From Paramarasmius palmivorus (taxonomy: Eukaryota > Basidiomycota > Agaricomycetes > Agaricales > Marasmiaceae), in NCBI GenBank assembly GCA_037176845.1, contig JAYKXP010000045.1, forward strand, positions 364,266-428,265: a stretch of DNA of 64,000 bases, in the 5' to 3' direction. Positions within the stretch are counted from its first letter, which is position 1, and every line of letters starts with the position of its first letter. Of the stretch, positions 1 through 11,618 are shown piece after piece. Position numbers and translations under genes: made by a program. The notes beneath the pieces were generated by a model. That model made no database searches and was not told the origin of the DNA. It worked only from the letters and a program-made list of their open reading frames with translations.

Positions 1-1640
1 TCATCATGGGGGAGTTACTCTGGATGGGATGTGGAGGACAGGGATGGCAGATGGGGTTGGTCTTCACACTGGGACTAAGTACCTGTCGCGGTAGAGTCCC
101 ACTGCTGTCCCCTAGCATCAGGTGTGTTTGCGGTTTCATTCATCTCGGTTGCTGAAGACGAAGTCACTATTTGTTTAGAACTTACAGCGCTTGTAATAAT
201 TGTAGAATGGTTACCAGCTTTTGCCCCATTGCGCCTTTGTTTATGGTAAACAAAACCCGCCCCACCAGTCGGGATCCCGACACTTGTGCGCCTCCCGCTA
301 TGCTTCACATTTGGACCATTCAAGACATATTAGGTTCAGTCTTGTATGAATTGAAAGGATTCTGGGATTTCCGGGGCTTGGTGGGCTGCAGAAAGGCAAT
401 GTCGAGGGTCGTCGCAGGCGGTTGCCAGTTGGGAGGCATGGTGTTCCGGTGGGACCAATGACGCCATCCTTTCCGGAATTGGTAGCATTCTTGTTTGTCG
501 TCAACAAAGGCGCAAGGACGTAAAACTTGAAAACTATTCTAGAATTATTACAAGCGCTGTATCAGAATTCGCCCGGCCGGCTTTTCAGCGCTTTTTTTGC
601 CGATTTAGGCTGTATTTCGGCGATTTTTGGTCTAAAGAGCGCCAAAACGCGGCAAAAAGTGTGAAAACAGGCCGGTCGAGTGCTCACTAAATCAAACCTT
701 CAAATGGATGCTGCCTATGATCCTCCATCGTTTCATATGTAACTTATTATTCTTTACATTTGTTACATATATGTACTATCCTTGATCTGCTTTGTCTATC
801 AATTATATGGAGAGCCCTTCAATACGATTCAGTATTCTACTTCTTGAAATTTGTCGTAGCTGTCGGGCCGGCGGCTCCGCTTTGTCCACCGAGTCCTTCC
901 GTCTTTCTGCACAACCATCCATATCGTTATTGAACACAGACGCTGCGAGTCCAGCCTATCCCTTTTCGACTCAACAGGGCTCAACTAATCGTCTTTGTCG
1001 GGTTTTTGGTTGGTTTTACGTTTTGTCGAGGGGCATTTGTTTTGTTTTATGGTGCGTTTTCCTCTTTTAGCGCTTCGGTCGTAGGTTTACTGGCCTCCTC
1101 ACAAGAATGCCTTTCACCCCCGTCTAAACACGAATAACTCGCGCTCTTTCCCTCAGAATCACACGTCCCTAGTAGAGCTCATCCTCAGCGGCGTGGTGAG
1201 GACTGGCGGGTTAGAATGGGATTTACGGATTCCGACATGATCATGCTGGTCAATGCATCGATATTGACATGGACATCGTCTTGTCGCTTATCCTCTACTC
1301 AACGCCATCATGTCTCGTTTCAATTCAGCGTTCACTTGGGTTCGGAACTTCTTCTTTTAGTCGACACATTCACACTGAGGATAGGAGAGGTAGCGAATGT
1401 CATCGAGTTGAGCTATTGGCAGAGTTGATGCATGATGGGTCGTGTTCAGAGTTTGAATCAGCCCGCTTGCAAGTGACACCAAGCTCAACCCGCCCGGCAA
1501 CTCTTCTGCTGCTTCGAGTGCAGTTGAAAATTTGGGTGTTTGGGGCGTTTTTGATACGGGACCTGGACTGGTGAGATGCGGGGGAATGAAGGAACGAGGT
1601 GGTCTGGATTCGCCGGTGCTGTTGCAATCGGTCACACATA
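1..1640. other. 5' region without a supported gene
   Basis: No reading frame here joins into a protein I recognise. Several 60-100 codon frames overlap on both strands, as expected by chance. Near 1575-1635 there is a stretch beginning ggaacgagg that resembles one near 19075-19120, upstream of another GH16 gene. This suggests that intergenic sequence was copied along with the GH16 units. Confidence 0.5.
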
Positions 1641-1649
1641 TACAAAGGC

Positions 1650-2050
1650 AGCTTAACTGCTATCACCCAAGATACATCTGCTACGGCACACGTACCTTTC
1701 ACGAGGCACATATGCACACCTCAAGCTACCCATAGCCCGCCATCATCTCGACGTCGTAGCAAGGGGAAATCTTCCTCTATTCATCGCAACTCCTCAGGTA
1801 CAGCTCTCTTCCCTTGGCGGCTTCCGGAAGCTGAGCAGGGCGCCATTTCAGGTCAAAACCGTCCTGAAGGATGCGCATACCGTCATGTCGTCGGAGAAAT
1901 GATGATCATAGAGGCCCTGTATGAGTCTGTATGTATCATTAACCTCATCTTTCAACCGCTTCACCATCTGATGGATATTTTCCAGGTATGGGCCACATTT
2001 TGGGCCCCAGGATCTGAGCTCCGAGTCAGATTGCCGCACCACTGGTCTTG
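1650..2050 (+). pseudogene. Relic of a GH16 gene (exons 2-4 only)
   Basis: This is an eroded copy of the neighbouring GH16 genes. At about 1720-1797 a frame ending in SSSIHRNSS matches the end of exon 2 of the copy at 19.9 kb (SSSIHRNS). A splice acceptor at 1850-1851 is followed by 1852-1928, which aligns with exon 3 but is 77 nt long instead of 81, so it is frameshifted. The next acceptor at 1984-1985 is followed by VWATFWAPGSEL, the start of exon 4 (VWPTFWTLGTEL in intact copies). Similarity stops at about 2050, before the catalytic motif. There is no exon 1 or signal peptide. The intact first GH16 gene begins only 200 nt downstream, so this looks like an older tandem copy. I am confident of the homology but less so of the exact edges. 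Confidence 0.7.
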
Positions 2051-2162
2051 AGGTCGAGGTTACTACTACTCTTTTTTCCATCTCATATCTTTGTCTGATC
2101 ATAATCAGATCGTTCTCGTGGGTCAAGCTGAACACGAACAAATGATACAAAAGGGATGATCG

Positions 2163-2191
2163 TGATTGTAACCACGAACTGTGAGTATAAA
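2163..2191 (+). promoter_or_regulatory. TATA box and conserved core promoter of GH16 copy 1
   Basis: TATAAA lies at 2186-2191, 69 nt before the ATG. It follows the block gattgtaaccacgaa and a gtgagtata string that recur upstream of other GH16 copies. The promoter role is inferred from position and conservation among paralogs. Confidence 0.6.
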
Positions 2192-2254
2192 TCCACTGTG
2201 GAGTATGTGTATAACACTAATCGTACTTTGACACATCCTCTAGATTCTAAGCCC

Positions 2255-4215
2255 ATGAGGTTGATCTACATTCTCATCTTCCGCTCTCTTGCATGCGCCA
2301 GTTTCGGATTAGCATCGCAGGCGTATGAGCCTGTGCGAGAGTATGCAGGAAAGGATTTCTTTATGGGGTGGGATATTGACGGTATGTCTCACCTCTTTTT
2401 ACTATGGTTGGCCCTGACGGAGATCCACAGCAAACGTTTCCTACATCGACCAAGACGCCACCCCACAAGAAATCCTCACCTATGTGGACTCCTCTACCGG
2501 ACACGCTATCATCCGCGCTGGTAATACTTTGGACAGTGGCTCCGTACACGGTGGTTCCGTGAGTACCACGAAGTCGTCTCGGAGCTAATATGCGCTAAAA
2601 ATGTCATTTTTGCAGGTCAGGATCACGTCAAAAGGCACATACTCTGTTGGAAATTTGATTCTAATAGATGCTATCAACATACCCAACTGTTCTGTCAGTT
2701 TGTTTGTTCTCAACATGATAATACCTGCTCGAGCTGACACACGAACTCTATCCAGGTACTGCCTTCGTTTTTAGCACCAGGATCTGACCTGTCCGGTACT
2801 GGTGAATTCCGTCTAATTGGCGGGATAGACGGAACGACAGCCAATCAACGACAGCCTCCAGCCAATTACGTTGAACAGCCTCAATCTCCCAAAGCCCTCG
2901 CTACGGACGCAAACTGCAACCATCAAATCGACTGGAAACTAGACTCAGAACGTGGAAAAGGAGGTGTTTTTGCACTGCGGATTGATGTCGATGAGATGGT
3001 TATGTGGTTTTGGAATGTAAGTTTTAAACTCTCCTTGATCGCGACTTCTCCAAAGTTGACTAGTTTCTGTTCATCTCCCTTTCATAGCATCAGGACATCC
3101 CATCTTCTATAGCCCAAGCACAAGTACACGCACTCTGGGATATCGATTCATCGAGTTGGGGAGAGCCGAAGATGGTATATCCAGCAGCTCGGGATGGATA
3201 CGATGTCAAACTGGACACTGAGCAGGCACGGTTTAGACCGCAGAAGTTGGTGCTGGGTGTTGCAGTCGAACACGTCGGGGACCGGTAAGCATCGTGCGTT
3301 CACCCTTCGATAATGACTAAATGTTCTTCTAGGACAAGTCAGGGTAAGGGATACGCTAAGACATATGCCGAACCAGGAGAGTGCGCTGTACGTTTCTGGT
3401 TCTCGTCATTCTCTGCGTCCCACACTGACTGGTCCCAGATACAGTCGAACGGCTCCGCGTATTGGGAGATATCCCATATCCGGATCTTTGCCCAAGCCCA
3501 GAATCCAGGGCAAAAACCCGAGCGGCAGCTGTTGGCAAGGAGATCACAGGCTGGCATGGATATTACGAGTTCGAAAACAACCTCAATCTCCTCTCTCAGC
3601 CTTATTGTTCCTTCGGGTCTGAATTTCAGCACCATTGTGGTGATGCGACCCCCACGTCCTACGTTATTTAATCCTACAACGCCAACTTCTTCCAGTGTTA
3701 CTAGCACTACTGTGACGAGCATGGCCACTTTCGGTATATTTGATCCGGCCATCGAAACCTCCCAAGTGCCAACGTCAACGTCAACAGACGCCTCAGTGAT
3801 TACTCAGGGTGACATTGGACCAACTGTGACGACCAGTACGACTTCTAGCCAAGGTCATTCGGAGAACAGATTGGGGATTAGTTCCTCAACTACGTCCCAA
3901 GCCGGTCAGGATTCCGAGATCACATCGACTGTGCCCAATGTCACCCTTGGTGGTAGTGCCAGGTCGATTACGGTGACATTTGGCGAAGGAGGTGCAGGTC
4001 TCGTTTCATTCGCCGGTTCTTCAGTGTCGCTAGTGGATGGGGCTATTACGAGTACCATGACCGGTAGCTCTGGTTCTGGCACGCCTAGTTCCAGTTCTCG
4101 AGTTGTTGATGGAACACCGACATCGCTGACGTCTGGTGCACTGGTGAATACCGATTTTGTGACGGGTGTTGATGTTCTGGTAGTGGTTGTAGGATCGCTC
4201 TTGCTAATGCAGTAG
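2255..4215 (+). CDS. GH16-like GPI-anchored glucanase homologue, copy 1 (active site degenerate)
   Basis: Seven exons (2255-2381, 2431-2558, 2616-2693, 2756-3016, 3088-3284, 3333-3387, 3439-4215) join in frame to about 540 residues. An N-terminal hydrophobic signal peptide is followed by YEPVREYAG, the start of a GH16 (laminarinase-type) domain. A long Ser/Thr-rich region and a hydrophobic C-terminus (VDVLVVVVGSLLLMQ) suggest a GPI anchor at the cell wall. In active GH16 enzymes the core reads E-x-D-x-x-E, with the first Glu as nucleophile and the second as acid/base. Here it is GEFRLIGG: Glu128 is kept, Asp is Arg130 and the acid/base Glu is Gly133. The glycine- and HTDPGC-containing segment that follows in the other copies is also lost. 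Catalysis is therefore unlikely and glucan binding may remain. It is the most diverged copy of the array. Confidence 0.85.
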
Positions 4216-5378
4216 TAGCTGATTAACGTTTCTCGATGTTGCTCGTGCGCATTAGAGCTACATATCGTATGTGGATCCTGGTTTATGTAAATAAGAGTAG
4301 TATCTGACGGCGTAGTGCATGACTCGGTAGTACTCTGTTGCTGCAACTTTTGAGCTGTGCTTTCTCTCCGACCTGGTACTGCTAAGTATTTGCTTGCCAT
4401 GAGCTGTAATTAACACATGAAGACTAGGAATACGAACCTCAAGGAAGGTCAGCAAGGCCAGGTGTGTACGCAACGTTCTGACTCTGCAGATCTTCAGAGT
4501 TCTGAGAATGGTATTGTGGACATCGGACAGGCGATAATGTGATGTCAACCAGTCTTTCTACAATGCTCCCAGGTCTCTCCTCTGTGAATTGAGTCAACTT
4601 CTCCAAGAAATATGAAGGCCGGTGCGTGAACCCAACAATGTCGATGACAACTCTTGAAGAACTCCGGTGCGCGATCCCAACAATGTCCGTGACAGCTCTT
4701 GAGGAGATTCGGCGTGATATGCATAAATGCTCGATACGAACATGATTAGTCTACTACCAAGAGAAGCAGAAAGGTCCGGAACGCACCACAACCACCGACC
4801 AATACTGTTTTCTCCCATCCTCCAAAGCTTCACAACCTCACGCAACATGACTCGAAAGGTCAAGAAGAATTTCGTGGCTGCATAAACCTTGAACGAGGCC
4901 CATTCTCTGCTGGTTTGGGCTTCCCTGTGCGAAGGAGGTTTGAAGGTCAGATGCGGTGAGATGGTGGCCGAGGGAAAAGAGACAGGCACGTGCATTCTGG
5001 AACCAATACTCTCTTCACCCCAACCGACTAGTTACACGGAGCTCTAGTAGCGCACTCCCTCTTGACAATTGGACTGCACCGCCCACTTCTTCGTTATCGC
5101 CTGGGTATCATCGCAATTATCAATACGCGCGCCGTAAGGATAGGCTATAACATCCCGCATTTCCATGTTTTAATCATTAATGCGGTTCCCAACAATGTAA
5201 CACCGGGAGCCCTGGCTTGCTTCCTGCACTGGGTTCAATTCTATTCAAGATTACATCTGGACGTCAATGAACCCGCTGGAAATCTAGTAGAATGGACGAT
5301 CACGTCAATTTATTCAGAATGGAGATTTCAGATAGGCAGGGATACTGAACATGTTCAAATTACTGTTACCATAACCCG
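4216..5378. other. Intergenic region between GH16 copies 1 and 2
   Basis: No gene recognised. An imperfect direct repeat of about 45 bp lies at 4618-4707; both units start ccggtgcg and contain cccaacaatgtc. It makes a short repetitive reading frame on the minus strand that I do not regard as a gene. Confidence 0.5.
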
Positions 5379-5398
5379 CGTGAGTACCTTAGTATATA
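5379..5398 (+). promoter_or_regulatory. TATA box of GH16 copy 2
   Basis: TATATA at 5393-5398, 65 nt before the ATG, preceded by cgtgagta as in the other copies (with a short insertion between the two). Confidence 0.5.
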
Positions 5399-5457
5399 GA
5401 GCTCGTGTCGTTGTAGATGCTAGCTCATTCTTTGGTTTTCCCAGTCTCTTCCTCAAC

Positions 5458-7406
5458 ATGGTCTCAACATGGACCCTTGTGGCCGGAGCTGTTCTTGCTC
5501 AGGTCTCTGCAGCTCTTGGAGTAGTATACGAGCCTGTACGAGAGTATACTGGGTCTGGGTTCTTCTCAGAGTGGGACTACTACGGGGACATCGACAATAC
5601 TACTTGGGGTGCGTATACTAAAACCGCCAAAGGTAGAGACTAATGTTCTTTTAGGAAATGTTTCTTATGCTGATAGAAACACCGGCATTCGAGAGAATCT
5701 CACCTTCGTGGAGCCCTCAACTAAACACGCTATCATCCGAGTCGACAATACTACCGACATTCAGGTCGGTAATATGTCCGTTTACCGCAGTTCTGTGAGT
5801 ACAACACTTAAGCGTTCGAGAGCACGCCTGATGATCAACTCAGGTCAGGATTACCTCGAAAGATGCATATCCCATTGGAAGCCTGATTGTAATAGACGCC
5901 GTCCATATCCCTTATGGATGCTCTGTACGTTTTGATCTCGGTATCTTGGACAGATTCGCTGAAATGTAACTTCCAGGTATGGCCTACCTTTTGGACGCTG
6001 GGAACTGAGCTCGGATGGCCGCACACCGGGGAGCTTGTCCTCGCGAAGGGAATAAAGGGGATCTCGACCAACAATATGGTGATGCATACTGATCCCGGTT
6101 GTGTTCAGTTTTCCAGTGACGAGTCAGAGCAGGGAGTTGAAGCGCTCGCTCCTGATCGCCATAGCGATGTAGAGTGCAAGGTCGAGAAAATGAGGCTCGA
6201 TAGCTACGGAGAAAGGTTTGCGAAGACCGGAGGGGGTGTGTTCGCTCTGAAGCTTGACGTTGAAGGGATATTTATATGGTCTTGGAGCGTAAGTGCCGGC
6301 GCTTTATACTTACGTTTCGTTGGGCTAACTGGTCATTCTTCAGCGCCATGATATCCCGGGCTCGATATCCCAAGCTGAATTTCATGCCGCTATTGATCCC
6401 TCGGATTGGGGAATGCCCAGTGTGGCATATCCCGCAGCCGGATATGACATTGAGAGGTTCTTCAAACCGAAGAAGTTGGTTCTGGATATTACACTTTGCG
6501 GAAATTGGTAAGCATTCCCTTGGTCATCTTCGGCAGTCAGTGCCCTGAACACTTTCCAGGACAGGTAATTCCGAAGCTTACGCTCAAACTTGTCCTGGAA
6601 CATGCATTGTATATAATTCTCCTCTTTTCGTGCGAACTTTGTCGTACTAAATGTCTGGGTTGCTCTAGTCAAATATTGTTGGAAACGGGAGCAAGTATGC
6701 GACTGCGTATTGGGAGATATCGTATATCCGAACTTTTACAATCAAGGAAGGAACGCGGAAGAGGTCTTTTGGGGGTTCCCCAACGAATGGCTCAGAGCTG
6801 CTTGGTCATCCGGATTATCCCCATCCCACTATCTTTCAGCCGATTACCGCCTCTGTTACTACTCCCACTTCTAGCGAACAGACGTTGGATCCTACACCGG
6901 TATCAGGGGCCGAGCCATACAGCATACCGACCTCAATTAACTCTTCCAGCACTACCAGTAAATCAACTCGACAGGCTTCTTCACTTACCACTGACGATCA
7001 TCCCTCTACCCCGACTTCTCTTTCTCGTACCGAAATTGAGTTCACTGCCGGATCGACTACCACCATGATCCCGAGCTTAGAAAGTTTTAGCGCCAATACT
7101 CGGGCGATCCCAGCTGTCATCCATACGTCGTCCTACCTCACCTCAATCATACCCGCGACGGTCGAGATCACAAGCGGTAGAAATACTTCGATGATCAATA
7201 CGTCGGTCATAGATCACGGTACAAGCGCTGTTTCGGTCACTGCATTTTCGATAGCTCGTACTAGCGGTGTTGAGCTATCTACCACGATTGATGCGACATC
7301 TGCATCGCAGGCAACTTTGTCGTCATCCACATCGGCATTGTTGGATTTCGTTTCTGTGACGGGTGTTCATTTTTTGGTTCTTGTGCCACTCTTTCTATTA
7401 TGGTAG
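5458..7406 (+). CDS. GH16-like GPI-anchored glucanase homologue, copy 2 (Asp and acid/base Glu replaced)
   Basis: Seven exons (5458-5608, 5655-5794, 5844-5924, 5977-6288, 6344-6507, 6560-6608, 6669-7406) join in frame to about 544 residues. A signal peptide precedes VYEPVREYTGSGFFSEWDYY and a complete GH16 fold. Other landmarks are HTDPGC, the TCPGTC cysteine pair and AYWEISYIRTF at the end of the domain. A Ser/Thr-rich stalk ends in VTGVHFLVLVPLFLLW, a probable GPI signal. The catalytic segment reads GELVLAKG: nucleophile Glu143 is present, the assisting Asp is Val145 and the acid/base Glu is Lys148, so the protein should not hydrolyse glucan. It lies tail-to-tail with an MLKL-like kinase, the same arrangement as copy 5. 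Exon phases match all other copies, and I see no frameshift. Confidence 0.9.
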
Positions 7407-7573
7407 AACTTTGGAAGGCACCGTCTGACTATGCTATACGCTCCTTGGATACCATTCATTTTCCTTTGAATCATTATTCTGTAAAAATATTTTGGGTACC
7501 GGTCGGACATTCGGATCGGCTATTTCACCTTCCAAGAGGTATCTTTACAATTCCATATGCTCCCAGTGGCCTC

Positions 7574-9598
7574 TCAGCCTTCCAGGGTCTTCAAGACCTT
7601 ATCAATATCGGGTCTCTTCGAGACGTCCAAATTCCAACAATCAGTCATCAGCTCCCATATAACATCATCCAGTCCCCTTTGTAGCACCTGTTCTTCGGTC
7701 GGCCTAGGAGGGTGCACGCCGATCGAGCGCTCAAGCAAAACTTCGCTTGGGAGCTTTATGTCAGCGAATGGATCCTGATGGGTGTAGAGCTGACGAAAAC
7801 CGTCAGATTTCGCCGTTCATCGAACCATCATGATTGATCACGGACCTCGAGTATAGTCATCGCAAGAGCATGAATATCTGCCTCTAGCGAAAGTATTCCT
7901 GCACCTCTGCAGACTTCTGGTGCGAGCCACCGCCAAGAGTCGGACATCCGGCTTTGACTATACGATGCAGGGCTGATATCTTTGATGACCTGTAAACGTA
8001 TGAGAAAGAGAACCCCGAGCCTCTGCCACCCCCAAATGTGATACGAACCTGTGAGAGCCCAAAATCTGCAATCAGAGGATTGCCGTTTTCATCAATAACA
8101 ACATTTTCGGCTTTCAGGTCTCCGTGTGCGATAGCGTCCGGCTTCAAGGAATGTAGAACCCTAACACCGCGGGCTATGTTGGTTATCTGTGGGTATTGGC
8201 AACACATACGACATGAGCAAGTATGAAACGTTGTGGAAGAAATGACTTTGCTAACCATCTCGCGATAGTTGACATATGTGTCGTACTTCTTGACATATTC
8301 GATGGCGGTACCATTGGCTTTCCATGGACTGACCATATATCTATAAAAAGGTAGAGTTAGTCACCTAACGCCCGGATATAGCAGACAAGGGTTTACGGAA
8401 AGGGGCCATCTTCCAGGCAATAACCCAGGAAAGGTAGTATGTATTTTCCCTTGTCGACTGTCCACACCCTGTTCCATATTTCAACTTCCCGCTTAAACCG
8501 CTGTAGGGTTGTGTTAGGAACGGACATCGATATGCGAGGCAACTGACCGCTCTACTCTTCGCATTATTGGCGTTCATAGCACGAATAGTCTTGAGAGCGA
8601 CCTTTTGTTTCGTAAGATATTTGCCTTCGTAGATATCCATAGATCCTTTTGCATAGACCGGGTACCTCTCAATACGTTTGACCTCGCCATGTCTGAGATG
8701 CAGATCGGGCAATATTTCGTCGCAGGCAGTTTGGATCTGATAGAGATTACTGGACAAGCCGTTGTGCAAGCTGTCTTCACGGTTATTGAGTTGGCCGAGT
8801 ATCTATTGGATGTTCAGCCCGGGGTGACAGTAACCAGATGTTGAACTACACACGTTTTGTAAGGCCGACATCACCATCCCGATGTCGGCTTTCAGATCAG
8901 CCACCATGTCGCGAATGATCTCCTGTCCGTTTTCGATATCGGCGAGGTAAGCTAGTATGACTTTCTGGTCCTCCTCGTGGTTCTTTGCGAAATCTTCCTG
9001 CCAGCGGCCAACTTCAACGGTTCCAACGAGCTATAGTAGTGAAGCTCAATAATAATACGGAGAAGCCGAGGATGCGATAATGCACCTGGAACTTTATGAA
9101 GCAGTCGGAGATTTCCTCATGACATCTTTGAATGTCCTCTTTTACTTCTTCCTGCTTAAAAAACGCTGTTATAAACTTGAGGTCGACCCATCCCGTCATT
9201 TTGGTCTGCACGTTCCGGAGGCAGCTGGGTTGCAAGACAATAGCGTCAGTTTAACCGCGAAAATGGGAGATAAAACCACCCACTCTTTGATGCTCAGAAA
9301 AGCATTCTGTAAACTGTTCGGTACTAGATGCTCTTGCTCCCTGGTGGCCTCCAGAAGATTGTAGCAGCGACTACGAAGATGCCGTGCTTCATTTCTGCGG
9401 ATTATGGCGCATGAGTGAGCAGGTCTCGCTGATAGGTACATTAACACCACACCGATTTGTCTTTACGTTCTCGCAGAGCCCGATGATCGTGATAAACACA
9501 TCCACTGCAGGCACTAGCCCGGGAACGGGGGCAAATTCCGCTACAATCTCTGCTGTTGTTTTGCCAATCCCTATGATGATATCGAAGCCTGGGCCCAT
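7574..9598 (-). CDS. MLKL-like protein A: N-terminal four-helix bundle plus kinase domain
   Basis: Reconstructed by alignment with the better resolved paralog at 25.9-27.9 kb; the model has about ten exons. The N-terminus ([19 protein letters not shown], then [18 protein letters not shown]) has the helical pattern of MLKL/HeLo-like N-terminal domains of Agaricomycetes, continuing through [20 protein letters not shown] linker with [16 protein letters not shown] leads into a kinase domain. The beta3 lysine (VALKTIRA), the catalytic loop [20 protein letters not shown] and LAPEV are present; the glycine-rich loop is degenerate ([10 protein letters not shown]). By family knowledge, such proteins relay a kinase-domain signal to a membrane-active helical bundle in regulated cell death. 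Function here is inferred. The upstream in-frame ATG at 9613 is an alternative start; 9598 aligns with the paralog. Splice sites are less certain than for the paralog. Confidence 0.8.
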
Positions 9599-9613
9599 GA
9601 AGTGAGATGCCAA

Positions 9614-11618
9614 CCGGTTGCTGGAGTGCGGAAGGTGTATATCGATATAGAGGAACTTATGAACGTCTGGCTCCAGCTACAGCATTCGCGGAAATTTGAT
9701 GGCGTTGGAACCGTCGCAACGTTGATAACTCGGGGGTAATCGATTCAGGGATATGGCAGGGCTATATCAAAGCCGGTGAGTAAACGACGTGGCGAGGAAC
9801 GAGGCTGCAGAACTCACTTTGTGACTTTAAGGTAACTGCGCCCTATCTAGCATCTTCCATTCTGTATCCCAAAATTGCACATGTGATCTTGTTCTATGGG
9901 CGGTGCCTCCCCATGTACATATTTGTTAGCGCCCGGAGACATTGCAAGAATAGAGCGTGTCCATAGGAAGGTTCGTGAAAATCTGATGGCAGCTACAGCA
10001 TTGTGGCGGACATTCGAATGTAGCTCGGGAGAAGCGGCCCTATCATGAGACCGCGCAAAGCCATTCAGCAAGTCGACGACATGAGAAGAAAACGAGGCCG
10101 TAGAACTTTGCGCTGTGATTTTGAATTAATAACGCCTTATACAGCGTATTCCGAGGCTCTAGCTCCCAAACTCACGCTTGTGATCCACCCTTGTCTACAC
10201 AGCAACTGGATTTCTGGGTGCTAGAGATATTTTAAACTGCCGTATGACATCGCGCATCGATTTTCAATGAAATACAAAGGAAAAACGCTGGTGGATAACA
10301 GGAAACCGAGAACGAAGGTGGATGTTGAATGCAAGGTGTGCTCGGAAAATGCCGGTTGTTCGGACCGAAGTTTTGCCTTGGGCACTTGGCCAGACATGAG
10401 ACCTTTTCTCTCGACCATTGTTCCATCACAGCAGCTAATGTAGGCCGGGGCACCCGACATATACCCCTTCGAGCTCACAATAAAGCAACCGCCGTGGGTC
10501 ATACCAAGGAACAAATCCTTTTACAGAGTTTTCGGTTGGATTTGGGTCCGGCAAACCGAAAAAGAACACGGAACGGGATGGCTTGCTGGGTTATAGAATG
10601 TTAGGCTGAGAGTACGAGTTGGTTTGAGGAATCAGTTCATCCTTTGGTATGTTCTCCTTCGGCGACCAAGTATGGTACGGTTAATCGGCTTCACACAGAT
10701 AGAGCCAGCATCCTCGGCTTTGCGACTCTTCCACCTCCGTTTTCTCTCGAATCTATCTTCCCCCTTTCAGCATTGGTGAATAACGCACCACAAGCAATGC
10801 AACATACGCCAGGAAGAAATGGAAAACACCTTTTCTTTGTCCAGATGCCTCAGTGACCATCATGTCGATATCGTTACCAGATGCAGAAGATAGGCTGGGT
10901 TGTCCAAGGCATTCTCTTGGCGGGATTAGAAGAAGGGGGTTGAACGGAGCTAGGAACCAGGATTAGTAGATATGTGATACCTTCATGCGGAGAAGGAATA
11001 TGACTAGGTGTCATAGCTATCCGGGCAACATTATCCAGCTCCAGCGGTTCAACCTGGGGGTTGGGTGCTATTCGGAGATCTCGGATTCTACCTTCATTGG
11101 TACAGGTATGTTACCTCGTCTAATATGAGATTACAATGTGGTCGCTCATATTAACGTCTACTGGGCAGAACCATAAGGCTAATGCAGTTCATCCAATACA
11201 AGGCGGTGAGGTCACTCAATCTGATCATCCGTCGTAAGTCATTTCACTGCTTAACGGTGCCGTTTTACTAAGTCAAAATCGAATAGCGCTCGCTAGGACT
11301 ATACAGGGCGCAAGATATAGTTCTTGTCAAATGATCTGGGTGAACATTGGACATGTCCGACAAGCGACATCTTAACAGAATCACGAGATGAGGGCGAACC
11401 TGATGGAGGTGGCAGGGTGGATGAACCGCCCGTGTTTGTATTCAGACTCTTGTCGTCAACCCAGGGTTGGATTTCTAGAAGGTTACGATCATGAACTTTG
11501 TACTACGAAAAGAGTTTGATTAACAGGCATTCAAACTCCCCTCGAACAGTTGCTTAGCGCTGGTCTGTCAATAAAGGAACCATATGTTTACCACGCACGT
11601 CGTTCTTTCCCCTCTGCT
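9614..11618. other. Gene-free interval upstream of the tandem kinase gene
   Basis: Short frames only, none supported by family similarity. A stretch near 11085-11130 containing aggtatgttacctcgt resembles one near 15250-15290 (aggtatgttatctcgt), so part of this leader is repeated elsewhere in the array. I see no RNA gene or transposon ends. Confidence 0.4.
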
